NCBI GenBank assembly: GCA_934167095.1
Contig: CAKPKE010000016.1
Location: 1 to 25,876 of the forward strand
Direction of reading: 5' to 3'
DNA: 25,876 bases
Source of the DNA: an uncultured Clostridia bacterium
Lineage (GTDB): Bacteria > Bacillota > Clostridia > TANB77 > CAG-508
The translations under genes were made by a program, and so were the position numbers. Positions 15,929 to 23,155 of the stretch are shown in pieces. Each line of letters opens with the position of its first letter. Within the stretch, counting starts at the first letter, position 1. The notes under the pieces were generated by a model that searched no databases, was not told where the DNA came from, and saw only the letters and a list, made by a program, of their open reading frames with translations.

Positions 15929-15942
15929 TCAACTATCTGCTT
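15901..15942. repeat. Dispersed 42-bp hairpin/promoter repeat, copy 2 (terminator of the hydrolase gene)
   Basis: It matches 6614-6655 at 38 of 42 positions. The stem AAAAGCAGATA / TATCTGCTTTT with flanking T runs works as a terminator right after the hydrolase stop (15950), and the same DNA carries the next gene's promoter. Confidence 0.75.
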
Positions 15943-15949
15943 TTAGTAC

Positions 15950-16945
15950 TTATTTTATATCACTTAAAAATTCAAATATTTTATTATAATATGTATCTGG
16001 TTCCTTATATCTTGATTCAGTATGTCCAGCACCATGTATTATAAGTTTATCTTTTCTGCAATTAGCTACCTCATATAACCTTTCACACATGTACTCTGGA
16101 ACGAAGTCGTCACTATCTCCATGAATAAATAAAATTGGAAGAGTAGCCTTTTTTACTTGTTCTAATGCTGATGCTTCTTTAATATCATATTTTGCTCTGA
16201 AATTTGCAACTACTTCAAACATATTTAATACTGGAAATTCTGGCAAACTAAATCTAGCTTTAGCTTCTGATGCAAATATATCCCATACTGATGTATATCC
16301 GCTATCTCCTATTATTGCTTTTACATTGCTTGGAAGTTCGTCACCTGATACCATAAGCACTGTTGCAGCTCCCATTGACGAGCCATGTAATACAATATTT
16401 GCATTATTATTTTGTTTTATGATTAAGTCTATCCAACATTTTAAATCCTCTTTGTCTAGCCAGCCCATTCCTATATATTCGCCTTCGCTTTCGCCAGTTG
16501 CTCTCATATATGGAATTAGTACATTATAGCCTTTTTCTGAAAAATGCATTCCTACTGGCATTACAGATTCTGGACTTGAACGATAACCATGCAAAACAAT
16601 TACCCAATCATTAGTTTGCTCGTTGTTTATATACTCTGTTCCTTTTAAAGTTATTCCATCTTTTGCGTTAACTTCAACTTTTTCTTTTTTTATAGTATTT
16701 GACCACTCATTTGCAAGTTGCTGTTCTTGTTTTCTATTTTCTTCTATAATTTTTTCTGTTTCGTTATCGATGTTTGCCGCTTCTAATACTTCTGTATTTT
16801 TTACTTCTCTATCTCCACCATTTCCTGTTCTTAATATTGCATAATTAACAAAATAATTTCCTATTCCTATAGTTGCTAATATTATGATTATAACTATAAT
16901 TAGTAGTGCAATTAATATCTTTTTTATAATGTTTTTCTTTTTCAT
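15950..16945 (-). CDS. Membrane-anchored alpha/beta hydrolase
   Basis: 331 residues with an N-terminal anchor (about 8-28), a charged coiled linker (45-85) and an alpha/beta hydrolase domain outside the membrane. The oxyanion region is VLHGYRSSPE, the nucleophile Ser190 is in GSSMG, the acid is Asp279 in HGDSDDFVP and the base is His308 in GAGHTE. This is the YqkD/Bem46-like serine hydrolase type; the substrate (ester or lipid) cannot be read. ATG 16945 follows AAAGGAG with six-base spacing. It lies downstream of another anchored protein gene but a terminator separates them. Confidence 0.88.
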   Translation of the reverse strand: MKKKNIIKKILIALLIIVIIIILATIGIGNYFVNYAILRTGNGGDREVKNTEVLEAANIDNETEKIIEENRKQEQQLANEWSNTIKKEKVEVNAKDGITLKGTEYINNEQTNDWVIVLHGYRSSPESVMPVGMHFSEKGYNVLIPYMRATGESEGEYIGMGWLDKEDLKCWIDLIIKQNNNANIVLHGSSMGAATVLMVSGDELPSNVKAIIGDSGYTSVWDIFASEAKARFSLPEFPVLNMFEVVANFRAKYDIKEASALEQVKKATLPILFIHGDSDDFVPEYMCERLYEVANCRKDKLIIHGAGHTESRYKEPDTYYNKIFEFLSDIK

Positions 16946-17030
16946 GTGTTGCTCCTTTTACAATTTTTGTACATTGTATCATAAAAATTGTAAAATTATA
17001 TAAAGCTGACCCCATAGTACAAAAGAAAGC

Positions 17031-17057
17031 AAAAGGGACTTTTTTACAGTCCCTTTT
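17031..17057. terminator. Bidirectional terminator below the 17067-17612 gene
   Basis: AAAAGGGACT (17031-17040) pairs with AGTCCCTTTT (17048-17057), with A and T runs on both sides. Confidence 0.8.
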
Positions 17058-17066
17058 TTTAATTAT

Positions 17067-17612
17067 TTACTTTATGTTTACAGTTTTTATAATTTCAATG
17101 GCTTCATTTGCATCATTTTGTGTTAAACTTTGATTAATTGCTACAATGTTTTTGTTGGTACCTATAATAATATCTTTCCATGTTTCATCACCTGAATAAT
17201 ATCCAACAACCGCTTCGTTTCCATTATTTAGAGTTATATTTTTTGATGTTCTCTCTGTTCCACAAACACCAAATTTTTCTTTATAAAAGTATATCATCAC
17301 ATAGTGCTCTTCATCATTTTTATAAAGTTTTAAAGCATAATCATAATTATCGTTTTCTGTAACTTTCATTTCTTTATAATTCCAACCACCTGGAATATCT
17401 AGTTCTATTGTAGTATCACCGATTGTTTTAGAGTATTTTTCTCCTTTTATCACATTTTCATTTGGGCTTGTCTTTACTACAGCTGAATATTTTTTACCCC
17501 AAGTTCCAAATACTACTTCCTCACCATTTTTCATTTTAATCGAGTCAATCAAATACATTGTTCCAACTACTGCAACTGCTATAATTACTAGTATGCTTAT
17601 TATTTTTTTCAT
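17067..17612 (-). CDS. Membrane-anchored extracytoplasmic protein of unknown function
   Basis: 181 residues: an N-terminal anchor (about 2-22), then a short region EEVVFGTWGKKYSA of a type I have seen repeatedly in small clostridial anchored proteins. A beta-rich domain follows (TIELDIPGGWNYKEM, YVMIYFYKEKFGVCGT, DIIIGTNKNIVAINQSL) reminiscent of PsbP/DUF-type domains. ATG 17612 follows AGGTGG; a GTG at 17621 lies inside that site. One Cys, so no disulfide. The upstream DNA holds copy A of a 47-bp repeat derived from the sigma factor gene end. Confidence 0.7.
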   Translation of the reverse strand: MKKIISILVIIAVAVVGTMYLIDSIKMKNGEEVVFGTWGKKYSAVVKTSPNENVIKGEKYSKTIGDTTIELDIPGGWNYKEMKVTENDNYDYALKLYKNDEEHYVMIYFYKEKFGVCGTERTSKNITLNNGNEAVVGYYSGDETWKDIIIGTNKNIVAINQSLTQNDANEAIEIIKTVNIK

Positions 17613-17649
17613 ATATACCACCTAACCTTTCTACTATTTAGACAATTTG

Positions 17650-17696
17650 TTTCTTCGTTTTAGTTGGTATTTTGTAAAAATAATTGCAAAAATTAT
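17650..17696. repeat. 47-bp perfect direct repeat, copy A
   Basis: Identical to 18308-18354. On the minus strand it encodes IIFAIIFTKYQLKRR, the C-terminal tail of the sigma factor, here without the gene. The two copies bracket 611 bp carrying a hairpin, a gene fragment and the PBECR-like gene. Confidence 0.9.
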
Positions 17697-17725
17697 AGAG
17701 CTATGAAAAACATAGCTCCTTAATC

Positions 17726-17830
17726 TTAGTTATTTGGCAGGTGTGCCATTTCCTGCATCTCTTTTGACCTTTTAGGTGTGTGGAGGGCACTATTGTCCAC
17801 TTCAAATAACCTCTTTATATTGTACTCTAA
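17726..17830 (-). pseudogene. G+C-richer gene fragment of foreign look
   Basis: The minus strand reads LEYNIKRLFEVDNSALHTPK then RSKEMQEMAHLPNN and stops (TAA 17728-17726). A hairpin GAGCTATG/CATAGCTC (17698-17714) follows. The sequence is clearly less AT-rich than its surroundings and reads like the C-terminal end of a conserved protein, but it has no start (TAA at 17833-17831) and I cannot name the family. It lies between the two 47-bp repeats. Confidence 0.4.
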
Positions 17831-17845
17831 TTATACATCTTTTAT

Positions 17846-18241
17846 TCACTTTTGTCTACCCTTTTTCCAAATGATTTTCCCTCTGTTTCTTATAGTTTGG
17901 TTCCATGTTCTTTTATTTAATTTCATTAATGTTATTATAGAATTTTTACTATGTTCTTCATCTTTTCCTAATGCTAATTTTATAACTACTCTTCCATTTT
18001 TACTAATTTCTTCAATCTGCTTTAAATATATCATTGTGTCTTCATGCCTATTATCTTCAACAATATAATCAGGATCTTCAATTATATTCTTTATATATCT
18101 TCTCAGTTGCTTGTATTCTTCTTCATGAAATAACAATATATGTTCATATAATCTTTCATCCGTTAAAATTACTTCTTCAGTTATTATTTTTTTCTCATAT
18201 ATTCCAAGTTTCTTTTTATCCAAATTTGTTATATATTGCAA
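17846..18241 (-). CDS. PBECR-like putative RNase/toxin-domain protein
   Basis: 131 residues resembling the PBECR group (phage Barnase-EndoU-ColicinE5/D-RelE fold). The pattern is ERLYEHILLFHEEE, then IIEDPDYIVEDNRHEDT, YLKQIEE, GRVVIKLAL and SKNSIITLMKLNKRTWNQTI, with the paired His/Asp and the N-S-I-I-T strand typical of that fold. In phages these are fused to head or portal proteins as putative nucleases; here the domain is nearly alone. The start is TTG 18241 with AAGGTGA in good position; no upstream ATG fits. No antitoxin-like neighbour is seen. It lies inside the 47-bp repeat pair, consistent with transfer. Confidence 0.55.
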   Translation of the reverse strand: MQYITNLDKKKLGIYEKKIITEEVILTDERLYEHILLFHEEEYKQLRRYIKNIIEDPDYIVEDNRHEDTMIYLKQIEEISKNGRVVIKLALGKDEEHSKNSIITLMKLNKRTWNQTIRNRGKIIWKKGRQK

Positions 18242-18297
18242 TCTATCACCTTCTTTTTCAAAAATGATTATACTATAATAACAAATTTTTCCAGTTT

Positions 18298-19164
18298 TTA
18301 CAATAGTTTTCTTCGTTTTAGTTGGTATTTTGTAAAAATAATTGCAAAAATTATTGTTAGCATAAAAAATATTGCTGAGGCTCCCATTAATCCTACTGCT
18401 GTATAATTTGCTGTATTTTCATTAACATTTTCAATAACTGTAGTGGTATTTTCATCTTTTACTTGTGAATTTAGTTGTGTGTTTTCTGCTTGCTCATAGT
18501 GTTGTTTTTTATCTTCATCTGTAGAAAATTCAGTATTTTTTATTATATTTTCTTCTTGAATTGGAGGAGTTTCCTTTTTCTCATTCTTTATAGCAAAAAT
18601 GCTTGATATAAACGAAATTATAAACATTGTAAAATTGCTTAATAGTAATTTTAATGTATTTACTGCTTTATAATATCTCCATTTCACTGTTCCTGTTGGT
18701 ATATTTAAAATCTTTCCTATTTCTTCAAAAGAACAATTTGAAATTATTTTCAAAGAAATAATTTCTTTTTCATTATCATTTAGTTTGCTAATTAATTTAT
18801 TATAATTTTCTTTTTCTATTACTTTATCTAATTCATTGTTATTATCTTCAATTTCATATATATTATCTAAATTAATATTATTTTTATTACTTTTTAAATA
18901 ATTTAATGCTTCGTTTTTGGCAACAGAATATAGCCAACTAGCTTCATTTTTAGTTGGAAGTTTTTCTTTATCCATTGAATATATTTTTTCAAATACAAGT
19001 TGCATTACATCTTCTGCATCGCTTTTATTCTTTAATATGCTATATGCTATTTTATATATTAATTTACTATATTTACTATAAAGTTTTTCAAATGCAGTAT
19101 TGTCATTATTTTTTATTTTTGCAAATAAATTTTTTAACTCTTCTACATTTATTTTTTCTGACAT
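18298..19164 (-). CDS. ECF sigma factor with C-terminal membrane extension
   Basis: 288 residues. Region 2 (about 10-85: FEKLYSKYSKLIYKIAYSIL, NKSDAEDVMQLVFEKIY, EASWLYSVAKNEALNYLKS) and region 4 (about 110-170: LNDNEKEIISLKIISN, SFEEIGKILNIPTGTVKWR) form a complete ECF sigma. The extension has a membrane helix (about 175-195), a hydrophilic Gln/Asn/Glu-rich segment, and a second membrane helix (about 250-278) before a basic tail. The sigma domain is therefore probably held at the membrane and may be released or gated by a signal, with no separate anti-sigma gene visible. ATG 19164 follows AAAGGA. The last codons carry copy B of the 47-bp repeat. Confidence 0.88.
   Translation of the reverse strand: MSEKINVEELKNLFAKIKNNDNTAFEKLYSKYSKLIYKIAYSILKNKSDAEDVMQLVFEKIYSMDKEKLPTKNEASWLYSVAKNEALNYLKSNKNNINLDNIYEIEDNNNELDKVIEKENYNKLISKLNDNEKEIISLKIISNCSFEEIGKILNIPTGTVKWRYYKAVNTLKLLLSNFTMFIISFISSIFAIKNEKKETPPIQEENIIKNTEFSTDEDKKQHYEQAENTQLNSQVKDENTTTVIENVNENTANYTAVGLMGASAIFFMLTIIFAIIFTKYQLKRRKLL
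18308..18354. repeat. 47-bp perfect direct repeat, copy B (3' end of the sigma gene)
   Basis: Identical to 17650-17696. It covers the last codons of the sigma factor gene, so the gene end survived while a duplicate lies 611 bp away, the geometry expected of an integration site or a tandem duplication footprint. Confidence 0.9.
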
Positions 19165-19220
19165 ATGTAATCCTTTCATTTTTTATATTTATATCATATC
19201 TCAAAAATAGTGTTTTACAT

Positions 19221-20417
19221 TTATAAATCATTCTCATTTTTTATTATCATTCCATTTTTATCAATTCTAAAATTTCTATGAAACATCATATTTATGGTAA
19301 GAAATTGATATATTGATGATGTCACTTGTCCTATCCCAGTACAATATGGTGTTTTTAATAGTGACATTATCATTCTTAAAATTCCAGCAAATAATTTGTT
19401 AGATGTTACTTTTATTTCAAACTTTTCTAACTGCAAATAACATGTTTTTATAGTATAAACTGGATACAATACAAAATTAATTAATTCAAAGCTTAAATAA
19501 ATAGCTGTAATTTTTAAATCTAAATTATAATATCTGAAAGAAACTACAAGCATTATGAAAACAGTTGTAAGTAAAATGCCTAATAATTTATATGCATTTA
19601 TTTTATGATCTTTATAATTAAATTGTTCTTTACTTATATCTATTTTTGCAACAGTTTTTATAGCCTCAAATGAATCCCATTGTGTATCTGTTATTAATGC
19701 CACAAAATTTAATGCCAGCATATATTTTTCTCCAAATTTTAATGCATTACTTAGTCCAAATAGAAATATTAGAAAAAATAGTGTATTATTACATATCTCG
19801 ACAGATTCATACTTACAGCAATTTAAAATATTAATTTGGAACTTAAACTTTTTATACTGTTTTACTGTAACATAAGCCGTATATATTAATATTGCTATTA
19901 GTGTGGTAACTACTATTTGTATCTTATCTTTTAATATTATTGAAGATAAGATCAATATCACAAAATTTAATAAATTGAATCTCATACAATATTTATTGGC
20001 CAATTTTTCTTTATTTTCAAAGTATAGTTTTTCTAATACAGAAGAAAATATCAAATGTATATATAATTGCAAAATTGAATATAAAGCAAATTCTTTATAT
20101 GTATCATAATCCATATTCATAAATTCTACATATTTTTTCACATTGATAGCAAATATTCCAAATACAACAAATCCTACTATTATTCCAAGTGTCATTCCTG
20201 ATAATACAGCATTTTCATTTTTATCTTTTTCTTTACTTATATTTGCTCCCGTTGCAAATATACTTTTCATCAATGCCCATATAAATTGTAGTGGATATGT
20301 AAGTGTAAATACATTCACTAAATTCTTGTCTACAAGTAATCCTAACATAAACCATGATAATATTGGTATAAAAGAAAATATTGCAGAGTTAAAAGTAATT
20401 CTTAATAGTCTTTTCAT
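19221..20417 (-). CDS. MATE-like multi-pass membrane protein
   Basis: 398 residues with about eleven or twelve hydrophobic helices and short loops. The N-terminal part (FSFIPILSWFMLGLLVD, LMKSIFATGANI) and the internal TDTQWDSFEAIKTVAKIDISK resemble MATE/MOP-superfamily exporters, though it is shorter than the usual 440-460 residues and divergent. Probable role: cation-coupled export or lipid-linked flipping. It is last in an operon with the P-loop kinase (30 bases upstream), MFS transporter and histidine phosphatase. AAAGGTAGA precedes ATG 20417. Substrate unknown. Confidence 0.6.
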   Translation of the reverse strand: MKRLLRITFNSAIFSFIPILSWFMLGLLVDKNLVNVFTLTYPLQFIWALMKSIFATGANISKEKDKNENAVLSGMTLGIIVGFVVFGIFAINVKKYVEFMNMDYDTYKEFALYSILQLYIHLIFSSVLEKLYFENKEKLANKYCMRFNLLNFVILILSSIILKDKIQIVVTTLIAILIYTAYVTVKQYKKFKFQINILNCCKYESVEICNNTLFFLIFLFGLSNALKFGEKYMLALNFVALITDTQWDSFEAIKTVAKIDISKEQFNYKDHKINAYKLLGILLTTVFIMLVVSFRYYNLDLKITAIYLSFELINFVLYPVYTIKTCYLQLEKFEIKVTSNKLFAGILRMIMSLLKTPYCTGIGQVTSSIYQFLTINMMFHRNFRIDKNGMIIKNENDL

Positions 20418-20447
20418 AATTTTCTACCTTTTAAAATTTCATTTTTT

Positions 20448-21029
20448 CTATCTGACTAATTTTTCTATTTCATCCATAATCTCATTTAAAACTTGTTCTC
20501 TATTCTCAGATGTATCATAATATCTAATCCCATATTTAGGACATTCTTTTTTTAACATTTCATTTGCAGAATACCAATCAATAGCATGTTTTTTTAGATA
20601 TTCTCTTGGCAATCCAAATGTCCAGTCTTTTTCAATATCATGTTCAATACAAAGTTCTATCATTTCATCAATATTTAATTTTCCAAGTCCAAGACATACA
20701 ACAATAGTATTTTCAAAATCAATCATTTCCTTAACTATTTTAGGTTCTAATTGTCCGCTTTCAAGTATATATCCATAATGATTTTTATCTTTTAAAATTA
20801 ATGAATTAAAAAACTCTAATAATGTTTTTTGAAAATATTTACTATGCTCAAATTCTTTTTGTTTTTCAACATTAATCCTGTAATATTTTTCTTTATCTTC
20901 TGCCCTAATCATTGCCCATTTTAGTGAATCACTATGTATTAAGTTATAACTATTGTATTTATCTTTTAACATTTGACTTAATGTGGTTTTTCCTGCTCTG
21001 CTTATTCCCATTATCAAAATATTTTTCAT
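20448..21029 (-). CDS. P-loop kinase-like protein
   Basis: 193 residues. The Walker A is GISRAGKT (8-15) at the N-terminus, as in AAA_33/zeta-like and adenylate-kinase-like small-molecule kinases. IHSDSLKWAMIRAEDKEKY follows as a substrate region with a conserved-looking Asp, then ESGQLEP and a Lys/Arg lid (FGLPREYLKKH). It is a cytosolic enzyme likely to phosphorylate a small molecule with ATP. ATG 21029 follows TAGGAG; a longer start at 21047 would overlap the MFS stop. It sits between two transporters, so it may modify the transported compound. The specific substrate is not recognisable. Confidence 0.75.
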   Translation of the reverse strand: MKNILIMGISRAGKTTLSQMLKDKYNSYNLIHSDSLKWAMIRAEDKEKYYRINVEKQKEFEHSKYFQKTLLEFFNSLILKDKNHYGYILESGQLEPKIVKEMIDFENTIVVCLGLGKLNIDEMIELCIEHDIEKDWTFGLPREYLKKHAIDWYSANEMLKKECPKYGIRYYDTSENREQVLNEIMDEIEKLVR

Positions 21030-21040
21030 ATTTTTGTCTC

Positions 21041-22264
21041 CTAACAATCTTTTATCATCTTATATAATTTCAAACTAATAAAAATTTCCACAATTGATAG
21101 AATTATTAAAATGGTTATTACTATAATCATTGGATTATTAACCAAAATCACAGTAAAACTCAAACTAATAATTGCCCTTACAATTTTCCTTGATAGTTCT
21201 AAGGTAGTAAGTAATGACTGCTGTTGTTCTTTTTCCGCTTTTTTTAATGCTAAATCTTGCATATAAACCTTAAAGGGGTCTCTTATAAATAAAATTATAA
21301 TATATCCTAAGCTCATAACCAAAATCTTCAAAATAATTGAGAAAGATATGAAATATCCTCCTAACATTAAGCAAAGAGATAATGATAATATAAATGATAA
21401 TATAACTCCAACTTTATTTTTGTATTTTATATATATTTTATTAAATAAAATATTTGAGATTACTCTAACTATCCTTGATATGCACAATATTAACCCTATT
21501 ATCAATGCAGTTTTTTCAACATTAAAATTTTTTAACAATTCCTGTTGTATAAATAATTTTCCATTTGATTGTCCTGAGTTGACGATTGGATAAAAAAGTC
21601 CATAGGATATTATTATAAATAAAACAATTTTTGAATAATTTATTTTTTTCAGCTTGTCCTTATTTTCTTTATAAATTTTACCTTTAATACAATTATTGTT
21701 TGAATAATCAATCATATTGAAAGATAGCACAAAACAAACAAAGCAAAATGTTATGCATCCTATCATTGGTAAATAATTATTTATGTTAAACATAAAACTC
21801 GCAACAAATGATATTATCATTGTTGCTATTGCATATATTGTGTTAGCACTGGTTCTAAACTTTATATATTCATTTTCTCTATTTTGTAATTCCAAATTAT
21901 TTTTTAATACAACATTTATCATATTTTGAAATGTAAATGCCACTTCATACAATATTTTTCCTATTACTACAATAATGTAATTTGTACCTAAAGTTAATAA
22001 AATACTTGATATTAAAAGTAATAATGATCCTAATCTTACAGACTTTGTATTTCCTATTTTCTTGATTATATTAAGTAAAGGTATCTGAAGTAGTATGCAA
22101 GTTATTAGAGAAATGGACGTTAGTGATACAATTTGTGAAACATTAAAATTTTTAACAACAGTTAAAAACAAAGTATCTATTGCAACCCAAAATAATAAAT
22201 CTCCAGACAACCCTGCAAACCACGGAAATAATTTATTAAATTTTATTAAATTTTGTTCGTTCAT
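21041..22264 (-). CDS. MFS-type transporter
   Basis: 407 residues, twelve membrane helices in two six-helix halves with a charged central loop (KGKIYKENKDKLKKINYS, about 195-215). The N-terminal segment LSGDLLFWVAIDTLFL, and a second-half YMQDLALKKAEKEQQQS cytosolic loop, suggest a major facilitator in the multidrug or macrolide-efflux range. I cannot name the substrate. ATG 22264 is chosen over TTG 22276; neither has a strong ribosome site, so coupling to the upstream gene is probable (see the small frame at 22236-22325). Second gene of the operon. Confidence 0.75.
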   Translation of the reverse strand: MNEQNLIKFNKLFPWFAGLSGDLLFWVAIDTLFLTVVKNFNVSQIVSLTSISLITCILLQIPLLNIIKKIGNTKSVRLGSLLLLISSILLTLGTNYIIVVIGKILYEVAFTFQNMINVVLKNNLELQNRENEYIKFRTSANTIYAIATMIISFVASFMFNINNYLPMIGCITFCFVCFVLSFNMIDYSNNNCIKGKIYKENKDKLKKINYSKIVLFIIISYGLFYPIVNSGQSNGKLFIQQELLKNFNVEKTALIIGLILCISRIVRVISNILFNKIYIKYKNKVGVILSFILSLSLCLMLGGYFISFSIILKILVMSLGYIIILFIRDPFKVYMQDLALKKAEKEQQQSLLTTLELSRKIVRAIISLSFTVILVNNPMIIVITILIILSIVEIFISLKLYKMIKDC

Positions 22265-22325
22265 ATCTATACTCAATTCTTTCTATTTCTAATAAAATTT
22301 CTGTTTCTTCGCTTGTTAATTTCAT
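22236..22325 (-). CDS. Possible 29-residue coupling ORF between phosphatase and MFS gene
   Basis: An ATG at 22325 overlaps the phosphatase stop as ATGA. The frame (KLTSEETEILLEIERIEYRY then ERTKFNKI) ends at 22236, 26 bases inside the MFS gene. Translation through it would bring ribosomes past the MFS start, which has a poor ribosome site of its own. It could be a real small protein, a coupling device, or the trace of a lost gene. Confidence 0.35.
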   Translation of the reverse strand: MKLTSEETEILLEIERIEYRYERTKFNKI

Positions 22326-22846
22326 AATTCATACTCCTTTATCTGACAATTTTTTAATCCTCTATTCAAAAATTTGCCATCAGTTATCCCATTAAAATAA
22401 CAGCTAAATGCTTTTGATACTCCACTATGAGCTACTATGAGTACATTTCTGTAGTCTTTTGTTTTTAGTTCATCTAAAAAGCTATAAACTCTATTAAAAA
22501 ACACTTTAATATTTTCACTTGTACCATATTGAATAGTTGTATAATAATTCCAATATTCTTCTCGATTTGTTACTTCAATAGGATGTCCATTTAAACTACC
22601 TGGATCTCGTTCTTTAAGTCTATAATCTATTACTATGTCTTTATTCTCAATATTAATAATATTCGCAGTATGTTTTGCTCTTAATAATGGAGAAGATATA
22701 ATAGTATCATATTCAATATTCTTTATTTTTTCTTTTAATTTTTTAGCTTGTTTTATTCCTGTTTCATTTAAATCTTCGTCTTCTCTATTATATAGTCCAT
22801 ATAAATTATGATTTACTTCTCCATGTCTTATTAAATATACTTTCAT
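22322..22846 (-). CDS. Histidine phosphatase (phosphoglycerate mutase-like)
   Basis: 174 residues. KVYLIRHGEVN places the phospho-accepting His at residue 8. TIISSPLLRAKHTA, LKERDPGSLNG and LIVAHSGVSKAF supply the second Arg, the Glu-containing segment and the second catalytic His, so all core residues are present. It dephosphorylates a small phosphometabolite in the cytosol. ATG 22846 is chosen for GGAGAG seven bases ahead and because the family begins here; the frame is open to 22951 without a ribosome site. First gene of the operon; together with the kinase it suggests a phosphorylation cycle on a common compound. Confidence 0.88.
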   Translation of the reverse strand: MKVYLIRHGEVNHNLYGLYNREDEDLNETGIKQAKKLKEKIKNIEYDTIISSPLLRAKHTANIINIENKDIVIDYRLKERDPGSLNGHPIEVTNREEYWNYYTTIQYGTSENIKVFFNRVYSFLDELKTKDYRNVLIVAHSGVSKAFSCYFNGITDGKFLNRGLKNCQIKEYEL

Positions 22847-23023
22847 AAAACTTCTCTCCAAATATATATATCTTTCATCTACATTTCTTTTGTTGTCTTG
22901 ATGCAAAAGATAATCCCTTCCCATTTCTAATATTTTTTTCAGATCTGACATTTTTTAAGTTTTGCAATATATAATCTTCTATATTATTTGTTACATTTTG
23001 GTCATTTTATCATAGAATATCAA

Positions 23024-23050
23024 AAAAAGAAAGCTTATACCTTTCTTTTT
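23024..23050 (-). terminator. Hairpin with T run in the divergent region
   Basis: AAAAAGAAAG (23024-23033) pairs with CTTTCTTTTT (23041-23050). On the minus strand the stem is followed by more T. As it lies upstream of the phosphatase operon, it could be an attenuator in that operon's leader or stop antisense transcription. Confidence 0.4.
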
Positions 23051-23079
23051 ATATAATTTATTCTACTTAATTTTCTTTC

Positions 23080-23108
23080 TTGTTTTTACATAGTATCTAT
23101 GTTATAAT
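23080..23108 (+). promoter_or_regulatory. Promoter of the C39-like protein gene
   Basis: TTGTTT (23080-23085), 17 bp, TATAAT (23103-23108) with TG one base before the -10: an extended -10 promoter about 40 nt before the ATG. Confidence 0.75.
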
Positions 23109-23155
23109 TGCAAATAACCCTTTTTATAAGGATATTATTATAGGAGGTTTTTAAC

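Noticed and set aside
22847..22951. Longer histidine phosphatase start adding 35 residues
   Set aside because: No ribosome site at 22951, and GGAGAG plus the family start point to 22846.
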